Of a stretch of 64,000 bases of DNA, positions 18,335 through 28,071 are shown piece by piece. The position numbers and the translations under genes were made by a program. Source of the stretch: Bacillota bacterium (GTDB lineage Bacteria; Bacillota; Sulfobacillia; Sulfobacillales; JAIMBI01); NCBI GenBank assembly GCA_021846565.1, contig JAJZWS010000005.1, forward strand, positions 22,927-86,926, given 5' to 3'. Positions within the stretch are counted from its first letter, which is position 1. Each line of letters starts with the position of its first letter. The notes under the pieces were generated by a model. That model was given only the letters and a program-made list of their open reading frames with translations, did no database searches and was not told where the DNA came from.

Positions 18335-18826
18335 ATGCCGCCCGGCGATGAGGAGCTGGTCCGCTGGGTAAACGTGTGGGGCGATAGGCTGGTGGGGTTT
18401 GTCATGACCTACGTCCACGACGCCGAGGTGGCGCAGGACGTGGCGCAGGAGACGTTCTTGCGCCTCGTGGCCGCCAGGCGAGGGGCGCCGGCGCGCTCCC
18501 TGCACCCGGGCTGGCTGTTTACGGTGGCACGGCGGCTCGCCCTGGACCACCTCCGCCGCCGGCGGCGGGCCCCCCCGGACACCGCAGCCGACACGGCGGA
18601 CCCGCGGGCCGCAGGCGCCTTTCTTACGGTAGAGGTCGAAAGCGTGCTGCGGCAGCTGTCGCGGGCGGACCGGGAGTGCCTGTGGCTGTTTTACTACGGT
18701 GGGCTCACGCTCAGCGAAATCGCCGCCGAGCTGGAGGTGTCGCCGGACCGCGTCAAGGCGCGGCTGTTTCGGGCGCGCCGGCGCTTTGGCCAGCGGTGGC
18801 GGGATGACGAGGCGGCCCGAGGCTAG
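18335..18826 (+). CDS. ECF-type RNA polymerase sigma factor
   Basis: DAEVAQDVAQETFLRLVAAR, GWLFTVARRLALDHLRRRRR, YGGLTLSEIAAELEVSPDRVKARLFRARRRF. Confidence 0.85.
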   Translation: MPPGDEELVRWVNVWGDRLVGFVMTYVHDAEVAQDVAQETFLRLVAARRGAPARSLHPGWLFTVARRLALDHLRRRRRAPPDTAADTADPRAAGAFLTVEVESVLRQLSRADRECLWLFYYGGLTLSEIAAELEVSPDRVKARLFRARRRFGQRWRDDEAARG

Positions 18827-18863
18827 ATGACCTGACGGGCAAGATAGGGAAGGAGCGAGCGAC

Positions 18864-19856
18864 ATGGCGAAGCTAGGCCACCATGACCGAGAACCCGAAT
18901 GGACGGACGAACGCGAGCGCGCGTGGTTTTTCGCTCATGGGCTGCCCCCGGCGCCCGCCCCCGCGCCGTTTGACCGGAAGCGCTTTTTTTCGGCGGCGGC
19001 GCGACCGCAGGTCGGGCGACGTCCCGGTCAACGCGCAAACCTGGCGTGGAGCGTGGTCGCGGTCGCCGCCGCTGCCGTAGGGCTGCTCGTGGGCCCCCGC
19101 CTATTTGCGGGAGCAGGCACCACCACGCGGCCGGGTCCCGCGGAGGGGGTCGGGGGGAAGTATTTGGTGCCCCATTGGGGGGCCGCGACCCTTCTGAGCC
19201 TGACCAGCCAGGCGGCCCAGCAGGCCGGGAGCCTGGCGGCGCTGCACTACAGCTACGTGGCCACGACCGAGCGCCAGGCCCTCACCTGGGAGCCCAAGCT
19301 CGCCGTCAACCAAGACGGCGGCAGTCATCCGGTGTACGTGGCCGCCATCCCGGGCCACTTTCGGTACCGGACACTGCCCCCCAACGCGGCCGGGCGCCAG
19401 GGGCGCTGGCTGGTCGTGGTCGTGGGCCGCGTCAACGGGTCGGTGATTGCCACGGTCCTGCTGTCGCACCTGCCCGCGCCGCTGGCGCGCCTGGGGACGG
19501 TCACCCACGTGTATCTGCCTGCCGTTCGGTATCCACCGCTGACCGACGGCCCGGTCGTGTGTCCGGTGGCCTCCCATCTCAGCCCGCTGCCGCCGGGCGC
19601 CGGCGCGGCGGCACTCGCAACCTTGAACCAGTATCGGACGTCGATAAGCGATACCCCGCCGCTGGCCTCCCACAGCCTAGCCTACGATGGCCCGGCCGCG
19701 CAAAACCCCTACGGCGGGATTGTGGCGCGCACGTGCGGCGCGCCCGTGTTGGCCGATTCGTGGGCGATTACGTGGGGGAACGACCCTTCGCTGGCCACGA
19801 CGGCATTTTTGGCCGATCAGCAGGGCCACTGGCGGGCGTGGGCGTTCTATCCGTAA
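18864..19856 (+). CDS. single-TM protein, possible anti-sigma partner
   Basis: follows the ECF sigma gene; N-terminal cytosolic segment, one TM (LAWSVVAVAAAAVGLLVGPRLF), extracytoplasmic domain. Confidence 0.5.
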   Translation: MAKLGHHDREPEWTDERERAWFFAHGLPPAPAPAPFDRKRFFSAAARPQVGRRPGQRANLAWSVVAVAAAAVGLLVGPRLFAGAGTTTRPGPAEGVGGKYLVPHWGAATLLSLTSQAAQQAGSLAALHYSYVATTERQALTWEPKLAVNQDGGSHPVYVAAIPGHFRYRTLPPNAAGRQGRWLVVVVGRVNGSVIATVLLSHLPAPLARLGTVTHVYLPAVRYPPLTDGPVVCPVASHLSPLPPGAGAAALATLNQYRTSISDTPPLASHSLAYDGPAAQNPYGGIVARTCGAPVLADSWAITWGNDPSLATTAFLADQQGHWRAWAFYP

Positions 19857-19948
19857 GGGCCTGCGCATGACGGTTTCCCCCCCGGCGCACCTCTGGCACA
19901 ATCAAGACAGATTGAGCCCCACCGGTGCCACCGGGGAGGAGGAGCCGG

Positions 19949-20848
19949 ATGCCGCGCGCAAGCTTGGGGCTCTTGGTGGCGGTGACCGCCATTTGGGGCC
20001 TCACGTTTGTCATGGTGCAGGATGCGGTGCGGATCATCCCGGTCCTGAGCTTTTTGGCGTGGCGCTTTCTGATGGCCGGGCTGGTCATGAGCCTGTTGAC
20101 GGCCCGGGCGTGGCGCCAGGTGACCTGGGGCGCCCTTGGCCATGGGCTTGTGCTGGGGATCCTCATCGCGGCCGGCTACTGGCTCCAGACGTTTGGACTC
20201 CAGGCCACCACCGTCGACCTGGCGGGATTCCTCACGGGACTCGCGGTGGTCCTCACCCCAGTGCTGGCGTTTGTCCTGTGGCGGCGGCCCACCCCTCCCC
20301 TGGTGTGGGCGTGCGCGGCGGCGGCGCTCGGCGGACTCTGGCTGTTGGCCGGGTCCGGAGGGACGCTGTCTGTGGGCGACTGGCTTGTCGTTGGGGGAGC
20401 CGGGGCGTTTGCGTTGCAACTGTTGGCCACGGACGTCGCCGTCCGGCGCCACCCGCTCTCGGTGCTGGTGGCCGTGGAGCTGCTGGCGACCGGGCTCCTC
20501 TCACTCGCGGGCGCCGCGGTGACGGGCGGGGTCGCGTGGCCGGCGGGCACCGTGGTGTGGGGGGCGCTCATCGTCACGGCGCTGTTGGCGAGCGTGGCGG
20601 CGTTTTGGGCGCAGGGCTATGCGCAGCAGCGGGCGACGCCGCAGGCGACGGCCACGGTGCTGGCGGCCGAGCCGCTCTTTGCCGCTCTGTTTTCGTATGT
20701 CCTGCAGGGCGCCGCCCTGGTGGGGTGGCAGTGGGTCGGAGCGGGCCTCATCACCGGCAGCATCGTGGTCTTGGGACGCGTGGCCCCCGCCGATGAAGGG
20801 CCGCCCGGCCTCGGGACCGTTGTGGCGATGGGGCCGCCGCGCGAATGA
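19949..20848 (+). CDS. DMT/EamA family transporter
   Basis: duplicated EamA pattern: AIWGLTFVMVQDAV..., FLAWRFLMAGLVMSL, QATATVLAAEPLFAALFSYVLQGAALVGWQWVGAGLI. Confidence 0.85.
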   Translation: MPRASLGLLVAVTAIWGLTFVMVQDAVRIIPVLSFLAWRFLMAGLVMSLLTARAWRQVTWGALGHGLVLGILIAAGYWLQTFGLQATTVDLAGFLTGLAVVLTPVLAFVLWRRPTPPLVWACAAAALGGLWLLAGSGGTLSVGDWLVVGGAGAFALQLLATDVAVRRHPLSVLVAVELLATGLLSLAGAAVTGGVAWPAGTVVWGALIVTALLASVAAFWAQGYAQQRATPQATATVLAAEPLFAALFSYVLQGAALVGWQWVGAGLITGSIVVLGRVAPADEGPPGLGTVVAMGPPRE

Positions 20849-20972
20849 CGCGTGTCTCGGGCAGCCCGCCGGCGGGCGCTAAAGGGCTCTCCTCAGGTAT
20901 GACCACTTCCGGGTTCAGTGCTATGCTGGGAGGGAAGTGAGGGAGAGCAGGAGGGTCAAGGTGCAATATCGG

Positions 20973-21353
20973 ATGATGGCGGCCAAGATTCATCGTGCGA
21001 CTGTGACCGAGGCCGACTTGAACTATGTAGGGTCCATCACGTTGGACCGCGAGTTGCTGGATGCGTCGGGGCTGTTGCCCTATGAGATGGTCCAAATCAC
21101 GAACCTGTCCAATGGCATCCTGTGGCAGACTTATATTTTACCAGGGCCGGCGCACCGTGGCGACGTCTGCTTGAACGGCCCGCCCGCCCGCCACTTTCAT
21201 CCCGGCGATCTTATTGTGGTCCTGGGATTTCGTTGGGTGGACGACCGTGAGATGGAGACGTACCAGCCGCGGACCGTGTTTGTGGATCAGCACAACCACG
21301 TGACCAGTGTCGCCACCGCCGAGGAGCCGTTTACCCTGGCGCCCAACGCGTAG
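20973..21353 (+). CDS. panD: aspartate 1-decarboxylase
   Basis: AAKIHRATVTEADLNYVGSITLD (G-S self-cleavage site), RGDVCLNGPPARHFHPGDLIVVLGF. Confidence 0.9.
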   Translation: MMAAKIHRATVTEADLNYVGSITLDRELLDASGLLPYEMVQITNLSNGILWQTYILPGPAHRGDVCLNGPPARHFHPGDLIVVLGFRWVDDREMETYQPRTVFVDQHNHVTSVATAEEPFTLAPNA

Positions 21354-21404
21354 ACTCGCGCTGCCGGTGCCGCCACCCGTAGGACCATGCAAGGGAGGCG
21401 AGAC

Positions 21405-21671
21405 GTGAAGCTTGATCCGGTCGAGACGGAACCCGGTGGCGCCGTGGCCGCTGTGACTGTGGACGCCCGTGGCCTCAGCTGTCCGTTGCCGGTGATCCGC
21501 GCTAAGCGGGGCCTGTCGACGGTCGATAAGGGCGCCGTGGTCCATGTCCTGGCCACCGACCCCGGCTCGGTCGCCGACTTCACCGCGTGGACCAAAAGCA
21601 CGGGGCACGCGCTGGTGGCCGTGCGCCAGAATGCGGAGCTGTTTGAGTTTTGGATCCGCCGCACCCGCTGA
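21405..21671 (+). CDS. TusA-family sulfurtransferase
   Basis: DARGLSCPLPVIRAKRGL; DPGSVADFTAW. Confidence 0.85.
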   Translation: MKLDPVETEPGGAVAAVTVDARGLSCPLPVIRAKRGLSTVDKGAVVHVLATDPGSVADFTAWTKSTGHALVAVRQNAELFEFWIRRTR

Positions 21672-22252
21672 TGACCCCCGCGGCGGGTCCCGCGACAGCC
21701 TTGCGCCGTTGGGATCCCCTGGCCATCCTGGTGTTGGCGGCGGCCGCGGCAGGCTATGTGGTGGCCCCGTATCTGTCTTTCCCTCCGGCGGCGTCGGGCC
21801 CGGTGCCCGTGGGACTCCGGGCGGGGGATCGGCCGCCCAACTTTACCCTCACGACGGTGACGGGCCACCGGCTGACGCGGTGGGCCCGCACCGGACATGC
21901 GGTGTGGGTGAATTTCTGGGCCACATGGTGCGTGTGGTGCAAGGCCGAGATGCCGGCCGGGGAGTCTGTCTATCGCCAGGAGCACGGGCGCCTCGACGTC
22001 GGGAGCGTGGACGTCCAGGAGAGCCCGCCCGCCGTGGCGGCTTTTTTGGCAGCGCACCGCATCACCTATCCTGTGGTGCGGGATACGACCGGACTCGTGT
22101 CCACGCGCTACGACGTCACCGGGTTGCCGAAGTCGATCTTCATTGCGCCGGGCGGGCACATTACCGCCGTGGTGACCGGCTCGCTCCTCTCGGCCCGGGG
22201 TATGGAGCCGGACGTGCGCCCGGCGATCAGCGGTGGGACGCGCGGCCGGTGA
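21671..22252 (+). CDS. TlpA/ResA-like thioredoxin-fold protein
   Basis: N-terminal TM anchor; VWVNFWATWCVWCKAEMP; GLPKSIFIAPGG. Confidence 0.85.
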   Translation: MTPAAGPATALRRWDPLAILVLAAAAAGYVVAPYLSFPPAASGPVPVGLRAGDRPPNFTLTTVTGHRLTRWARTGHAVWVNFWATWCVWCKAEMPAGESVYRQEHGRLDVGSVDVQESPPAVAAFLAAHRITYPVVRDTTGLVSTRYDVTGLPKSIFIAPGGHITAVVTGSLLSARGMEPDVRPAISGGTRGR

Positions 22253-24566
22253 CGCGCAGCAACTCCGGCTGGGGCAGCGTGTTTGCGAGTGCCAAGCCGG
22301 CGGTGCGGGCGAGGTCTTCGGTCAGGCGCCGCAAGTCCTGATCCAAGTCGTCCGTCAATCCGTACACGGCGAGCACCATGAGCGTGCGGCCCCGGGCCCG
22401 CAGGGGCACCGCGAGAAGCCAGCGAAAGCCAAACAGGTTCCAGGATGGCTCGCGGGGACTGTCGTGCAAGTCAAAGCTGTCCGGCCAGCCCGGCCGAATC
22501 CAGGCGGTCTCGCCGGTGCGATACGCGTTGGACACCGGCAGACCCCCGTCCGGGTCGTCCGGGTCGATGGAAACGCGCCAGTCGTGAAAGTACCCGGATG
22601 CTTCACCCTGGGTGCCCACAACCCGAAAAACCTTGTCAGGGCCCGGTTCCAGCACGGCCGTGAGGCCCGACGACAGCAAGCGGTGGACGGATTCCAAGAG
22701 CACCTGCAGCACCCGCTCCCGCGAGGTGGCATCCACCAAGTCATGCTGGCCAGCCAGCACCACGGCCTGACGCCGTTCCGCCAGTTTTGCGCGCGAATCG
22801 GCCTCCGTACGCTGAATCAGGGCGGCCGCTAATGCCGCCAGCCCCTCCAGTCGCGAACGGCGGCTCGGGTCCGACAGCGCCCCCTCCGCCCCGTGATACA
22901 CCTTCAAGAGCCCCAACAATGTCCCCTGCGCCACCAGCGGGACCGCAGCCGCCGACAAAATGCCGTCAGTCAGCAGCTCCTCCCGCCACGGCCGCATGCG
23001 GGCGTCCGTGCGCACATCGTCGGAGATGGACAGGTCCAATAGGCGGATGGCCTCGCCGTTGCACGACCGGCCGTCGTCGGTGGCCGGATCCCTGAACGAC
23101 GCAAGGTCCAGCTGGAATGGCTCTTTGTCGGCATCGACACAGAACAGCCGCTCGCGGGCGGCATCCGTATACCCAATGAAGCCGGTGTGACCGCCCGTGA
23201 GGCTCAAGGCCGCCATGAGCACATGCTGGAGGGAGGCCACCAGGCTGTCTCCCTCCAGCTCCGGAGGGGGAGCCGCCGGCGGTACCAGGGCCCGGGCGGC
23301 CAACAGCAACCCCTCGCCCGACAGCTCGGTGGCCGTGGGCGGTAGTGCATCGGCATCGGTGAGCACCCCCACCAGGGCCGCCAGGCCCGTGAGGGTCTCC
23401 ACCACGACGGGTCGAATGCGATTCGGCTCACGATAGGCCGCGACCAGCGCACCCCACGGTCGGTCCAGAGAAAATATAGGGAGCGCCAACAGAGAGCGTG
23501 ACTTCCACGGGCCCTGGTCCGAAAGTTCCTGTAAGGCGAGGGGACGTAAACGGCGGAACAATTCCTCGCCCAACTTCCGGTCTGCTTGGGAAAAAGTTTT
23601 TGGCCCCGTGATGCCCTGCGTCGCCAACCAGCGCCACTCCACACCGGTGTCCTCCACGGTCCGCTGCAGGAGAGCGACGGTGTCGGCCCCGCTGGCCTGA
23701 GCCGCCACCGTGACCAGCGCCTCGGCGGCGCCCTCACCCCGGTGCATCCCGCGCGACGCGAAGCGCAACAGACGAACCAGCGAGGACACGAGCACCTCTG
23801 GGGGCTGGGTCTTCTGGATTGCGAGGGGCGGCAGGGCGATGGCCGGGTCGGGGTTGGGATCCCAGTCCGGTCGTCCCAACAAGTAGCCCTGGGCCAGCTC
23901 AATGCCCAGTTCGCGCAGCGTGTTGAGCTCGGCCGGCGTCTCCACCCCCTCGGCGATCAGTTGAATGCCGTTCATGTGGGCGAATCGAGCCGTGGCTTCC
24001 ACCAAACTGAACTTCACCGGGTCCACATCAATGTGGCGCACCAGCGCCAGGTCAATCTTGGCAAAATCCGGGCGCACTTCGACGAGGCGCGTCAGGCTGG
24101 AGTACCCCGCCCCCACATCGTCCACCGCAATGCGGTAGCCGTGGCGGCGAAGCCGTGAGAGCCAGCGGCTCAAATGCGGGCCGGCGGCGGTTTCCTCCAG
24201 CAGTTCCAGCACCAGGCGTCGGGGCGGCACGTGGGTTTGGTTTAGCAGCCAATCCGTCACGAGCGGCAGGGAGATCGGGAGCACATTCAGAAAGAACGGG
24301 GTGTCCCCCGGGGGCCGTGCCGCCAACTCCGACAGGATGCGGTCCAGAACAAACTGGTCCAGCGCGTCCGCTTCGCCGCTGGCCCGCGCCCACCGGAACA
24401 GCTCGTCGGGTCGAATGGGCTCCCCCGCGGCGGTCATGGGACGGGCCAGCGCTTCGTGGCCGAACGCCTGGCCCCGCAACAGCGATACAATGGGCTGGAA
24501 GGCGATGCGGAGGAGCCCCGGTTGAAAACGTGTCCAGACGGACAAAGCGTGGGGCGGTTCGCGCAA
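22227..24566 (-). CDS. EAL-domain c-di-GMP phosphodiesterase with GAF-like domains
   Basis: FGHEALAR, FFLNVLPISL, LVLELLEET, IAVDDVGAGYSS, FAKIDLALVR, IAEGVET, AQGYLLGRP; C-terminal GAF-like repeats. Confidence 0.85.
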   Translation of the reverse strand: MREPPHALSVWTRFQPGLLRIAFQPIVSLLRGQAFGHEALARPMTAAGEPIRPDELFRWARASGEADALDQFVLDRILSELAARPPGDTPFFLNVLPISLPLVTDWLLNQTHVPPRRLVLELLEETAAGPHLSRWLSRLRRHGYRIAVDDVGAGYSSLTRLVEVRPDFAKIDLALVRHIDVDPVKFSLVEATARFAHMNGIQLIAEGVETPAELNTLRELGIELAQGYLLGRPDWDPNPDPAIALPPLAIQKTQPPEVLVSSLVRLLRFASRGMHRGEGAAEALVTVAAQASGADTVALLQRTVEDTGVEWRWLATQGITGPKTFSQADRKLGEELFRRLRPLALQELSDQGPWKSRSLLALPIFSLDRPWGALVAAYREPNRIRPVVVETLTGLAALVGVLTDADALPPTATELSGEGLLLAARALVPPAAPPPELEGDSLVASLQHVLMAALSLTGGHTGFIGYTDAARERLFCVDADKEPFQLDLASFRDPATDDGRSCNGEAIRLLDLSISDDVRTDARMRPWREELLTDGILSAAAVPLVAQGTLLGLLKVYHGAEGALSDPSRRSRLEGLAALAAALIQRTEADSRAKLAERRQAVVLAGQHDLVDATSRERVLQVLLESVHRLLSSGLTAVLEPGPDKVFRVVGTQGEASGYFHDWRVSIDPDDPDGGLPVSNAYRTGETAWIRPGWPDSFDLHDSPREPSWNLFGFRWLLAVPLRARGRTLMVLAVYGLTDDLDQDLRRLTEDLARTAGLALANTLPQPELLRVTGRASHR

Positions 24567-24726
24567 CGGAGAATCCGTCGTGACCGCCTCCCTCCTTAGC
24601 CAAACTGGGTCGCGACATCCCGGGAAGTCGCGAGAATATTGTCAGCATAAGCGGGTTCGGCGGGATAGCCAAGCCCGCGTGTCGAATTCAGGGGACCGAG
24701 GTTCCCAGGACGCGGAGGGATCCATC

Positions 24727-25683
24727 GTGCTGGTGGAGTGCGTGGCCAATTTCAGCGAGGGGCGTCGGCCCGACGTGGTAGCCGCCATTGTCGAGGCGGC
24801 ACGCGGCCCGGCCGTTCAGGTGTTGGACGCGTCCGCCGACCAAGATCACCACCGCTTTGTGTTGACCCTGGCCGGGGAGGGCGAGGCGGTGGCCGCGAGC
24901 GCCTTTCGCGCCGTGGCGGCGGCGGTCGCTCGCATCAACCTGACCCAGCACCGGGGGACGCACCCGCGCATCGGGGCGGCGGATGTAGTGCCGTTTGTCC
25001 CACTGGGCAACACGCCCATGTCCTATTGTGTAGGGCTGGCGGAGTCCGTCGGGGAGCGCATCGGGTCCGAGTTGGGGGTGCCGGTGTTTCTCTACGGCGC
25101 CGCTGCCCGCCGACCCATGCGTCGGGATCTGGCGCGCGTGCGCCGGGGAGAGTTTGAAGGACTGGAGGCGCGCATGCGCGAGCCCTCGGGGGCGCCGGAC
25201 TTTGGCCCGAGGGCTCCGCACCCCACGGCCGGAGCGGTCGCGGTCGGCGCCCGCCCTGCCCTGGTGGCCTTCAATGCCTGGCTCAGCACCGGCGACTGGG
25301 CGGTGGCCGATGCCGTGGCGCGGGCGGTACGCGGGTCGAGCGGCGGCTTGGTGGGCGTGAAGGCGCTGGCCATGGACACCGCGACCCATGGTCAGATGCA
25401 GGTGTCGATGAACCTGGTGGACTTCCGTGCGACATCCCTGCCGGCAGCGTTGGAGCTGGTGCGGCGTGAGGCGGCGCGCTTTGGCGTGACGGTGACGGAG
25501 ACCGAAATCGTGGGCATGGTGCCGCTGGCTGCCCTGTTGGCGGCGGCACAGTACTATCTCCAGGCGCATCACTTCTCGGCGGGCCAGGTGCTGGAGCTGG
25601 GACTTCTCGACTGGGCCCGCTTACAGCCCGCCACGGGAAATCCGGACACGACCGAGACCGCGACCAGAGGACCACGGGGATGA
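24727..25683 (+). CDS. ftcD: glutamate formimidoyltransferase
   Basis: VECVANFSEGRRPDVVAAI, DHHRFVLTL, HPRIGAADVVPFVPLG. Confidence 0.9.
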   Translation: MLVECVANFSEGRRPDVVAAIVEAARGPAVQVLDASADQDHHRFVLTLAGEGEAVAASAFRAVAAAVARINLTQHRGTHPRIGAADVVPFVPLGNTPMSYCVGLAESVGERIGSELGVPVFLYGAAARRPMRRDLARVRRGEFEGLEARMREPSGAPDFGPRAPHPTAGAVAVGARPALVAFNAWLSTGDWAVADAVARAVRGSSGGLVGVKALAMDTATHGQMQVSMNLVDFRATSLPAALELVRREAARFGVTVTETEIVGMVPLAALLAAAQYYLQAHHFSAGQVLELGLLDWARLQPATGNPDTTETATRGPRG

Positions 25684-26918
25684 GCGTACCGACGGGAGGC
25701 TCGGCGGACATGGTGATCCGGCACATTGGCCAACTGCTCACGATGGCGGGCGGGGTGGGAGCCGAGTTTACTGCCTCGGCCGACGCGGCGGTGTGGATCG
25801 CGGACGGTCGCGTGCGCTACGCAGGACCCGAGAGCGGCTTGCCGCTCGAGGCGGACGGTTTCGTGGTGGACGCCGGGGGACGTCTGGCCACGCCCGGGCT
25901 GGTGGATGCGCACACCCATCTCCTGTATGCCGGCCAGCGGGCCCAAGAAGTCGCGCTCCGTGCTAAGGGGGCGAGCTATCTGGAGATGCTGGAGGCCGGC
26001 GGCGGCATTTTGGCCACGGTGTCCGCCACGACCGCGGCGTCTGACGAGGATGTGCTGGCCGCCACGCGGCGGCGGCTCGAGGAGGCACTGCGGGCAGGCA
26101 CCACGACCCTGGAGCTGAAAACCGGCTACGGGCTGACGCCGACGGCCGAACTGCGCCTCCTCGGTCTGGCGGAGGTGCTCCGGGCCGAGGGGCCCCAGCG
26201 CCTGGTGCTCACCTTTCTGGGCGCGCACGCGTTGCCGCCATCTCACCGAGGGGACGCGGAGCGCTTTTTGGCGGAGATGGCTGCCGTGCACCCGGCGCTG
26301 GTGGGCCGGGCCGACTTCGTCGACATCTTTTTGGAGCCGGGGGTGTTTCAGGCCGCAGCGGCCGACGACTATCTCGCCCGGGCCCAGCAGCAGGGACTGG
26401 CCCTCAAGGTGCACGTGGATGAGCTCCAGGACGGCGGCGGGGCGGCGGTGGCCGCGCGCCGGGGCGCCGTGTCGGCCGACCACTGTGCCTACACGTCGCC
26501 CGCAGGCATCGCCGCGCTGAAGGCGGCGGGCACCGTGGCGGTGCTGTTGCCGGGCACCGCGGGCTATCTGCACCCCGAGCACATGGCCCCCGCGCGACAA
26601 TTTCTGGACCAGGGGGTGCCGGTCGCGATTGCCTCCGACGGGAACCCCGGGTCGTCGCCTACCAGCTGTTTGGGTACGCTGCTGCCGTGGGCGGCCGCGT
26701 GGCTGCACCTCACGCCCGACGAGGTGTGGACGGCGGTCACGCGGGGCGGGGCGGCGGCGCTGGGCCGGGGCGACGTGGGACAGCTTGCCCCGGGCGCCTG
26801 GGGCGACCTGGTCGTGTGGGACACCGACGACTATCGCGTGCCGTGCCATCGGTACGGCACCAACCTCGTGCAGGCGGTGTACGTGGGCGGACAGCGGGTC
26901 GCACCCAGGTGCCGGTAG
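25680..26918 (+). CDS. hutI: imidazolonepropionase
   Basis: PGLVDAHTHLLYAGQRAQE, LELKTGYGL, VAIASDGNPGSSPTSCLGTLL. Confidence 0.92.
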   Translation: MSVPTGGSADMVIRHIGQLLTMAGGVGAEFTASADAAVWIADGRVRYAGPESGLPLEADGFVVDAGGRLATPGLVDAHTHLLYAGQRAQEVALRAKGASYLEMLEAGGGILATVSATTAASDEDVLAATRRRLEEALRAGTTTLELKTGYGLTPTAELRLLGLAEVLRAEGPQRLVLTFLGAHALPPSHRGDAERFLAEMAAVHPALVGRADFVDIFLEPGVFQAAAADDYLARAQQQGLALKVHVDELQDGGGAAVAARRGAVSADHCAYTSPAGIAALKAAGTVAVLLPGTAGYLHPEHMAPARQFLDQGVPVAIASDGNPGSSPTSCLGTLLPWAAAWLHLTPDEVWTAVTRGGAAALGRGDVGQLAPGAWGDLVVWDTDDYRVPCHRYGTNLVQAVYVGGQRVAPRCR

Positions 26919-26926
26919 ACGGCCCG

Positions 26927-27430
26927 CTACCGCGCGATCGACGGAGTGCCCGACGCCACCACCTTGAGCGTGTCCCACATCCCGAGTTGTTCGTGCCCGG
27001 GTACGAGGCACGCAATCCGATACGTCCCGGCTTTCGTGGGCGCAAACGTGAACGTGGCGGTCGATCCCGGAGCCACCCCCGAGGTTGCGTTGGGGCTCGG
27101 CACCGGGAAAGGCCCATGTGGTGCTGTTGGCCGCATTGGTTACAATGGCCGCAGAGTGGGGCAGGAGCCCCTGGTTGCTCAGGGTGACGGTCACCGTCTA
27201 CCCGGTGGGTGCGGTGATGACCGTGGCGCCCTTGCCCTCGCCGTTGTAGTTGTGTACCCAGCCACCAGCGTGATGGACACGGTTTTGGCGGCCGCCTGAC
27301 AGCTTAAAAACTTGCTGGGCGTGGCCAGGCCCGTCGCGGGTGCCGTGGTTTTGGGCAGGAGGCCCAGCGCGGCCGTCTCCTGTGCCTTGCCATTGCGCCC
27401 ATTGGCACTGAACAGGAATGCCGCCACGGT
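26927..27430 (-). pseudogene. sulfocyanin-like cupredoxin, degraded
   Basis: pieces in different frames: KTVSITLVAGY / NYNGEGKGATVITAPTG* / TVTVTLSNQGLLPHSAAIVTNAANSTTWAFP / SPNATSGVAPGSTATFTFAPTKAGTYRIACLVPGHEQLGMW. Confidence 0.7.
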
Positions 27431-27444
27431 TGCTGGCCTGCTTC

Positions 27445-27752
27445 TTAAGTCAGCGAGCCGGGGTTCCGCTTGGGCATGCATTTGTAGATGAATTGAGCTA
27501 GCTGGTTCTGGGTGGGGTTGAGCCCCTTTAAGCGAATGGACGACGTGGCGCTGATAAGGGGCAGGTATACGCCCGGCACGCCCAAGCCCGTAGCTCCGTG
27601 GCACACGGTGCAGGTCGTTTTGTGCAGGGAGGCCCCTGCACGATGTTCCCGGTCGGAAAACTGGGGGTCGAAAACGTAGGGCCCTGCCCACAGCCGGTCC
27701 CCACCAGCGCAACCAGCAGCATTCCGCTGGCAATCGTTCCCCGCCTGCGCAT
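27445..27752 (-). pseudogene. lipoprotein cytochrome c, frameshifted
   Basis: lipobox start MRRRGTIASGMLLVALVGTGC in one frame; TTCTVCHGATGLGVPGVYLPLI...QFIYKCMPKRNPGSLT* in another. Confidence 0.7.
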
Positions 27753-28071
27753 GCCTATTCCTCCTGCTGAGCGCTGGATGGATCAGGTCACGACGCAATC
27801 CCCACGGAATCCTCACCGCCATAGCGGTGCATTACGGGCGATATCTTCCTGACTTATAGTCACGCGAGAAGTGCGCGGCAACCGCTGGCCGCGATATTGT
27901 GCACGCGTGCGCGAGCGCGACTCCGCCCCACGTGAACGATCGGCGCGTTCGGTTCATCCTCGTCCCGGGCATCGTCGTCCCGAAAGTCCGTGGCGTTTGA
28001 TAGCATTGAGGTCCAGTGCCGGCCCCGCGGGACACCTCGGGCCGTACAGGGAACGCGAGGAGGGAGCATCC

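Noticed and set aside
25569-27194. 541-aa minus-strand ORF
   Set aside because: Mostly antisense to hutI; only its first about 35 residues (MTVTLSNQGLLPHSAAIV...) are meaningful, as part of the sulfocyanin remnant.
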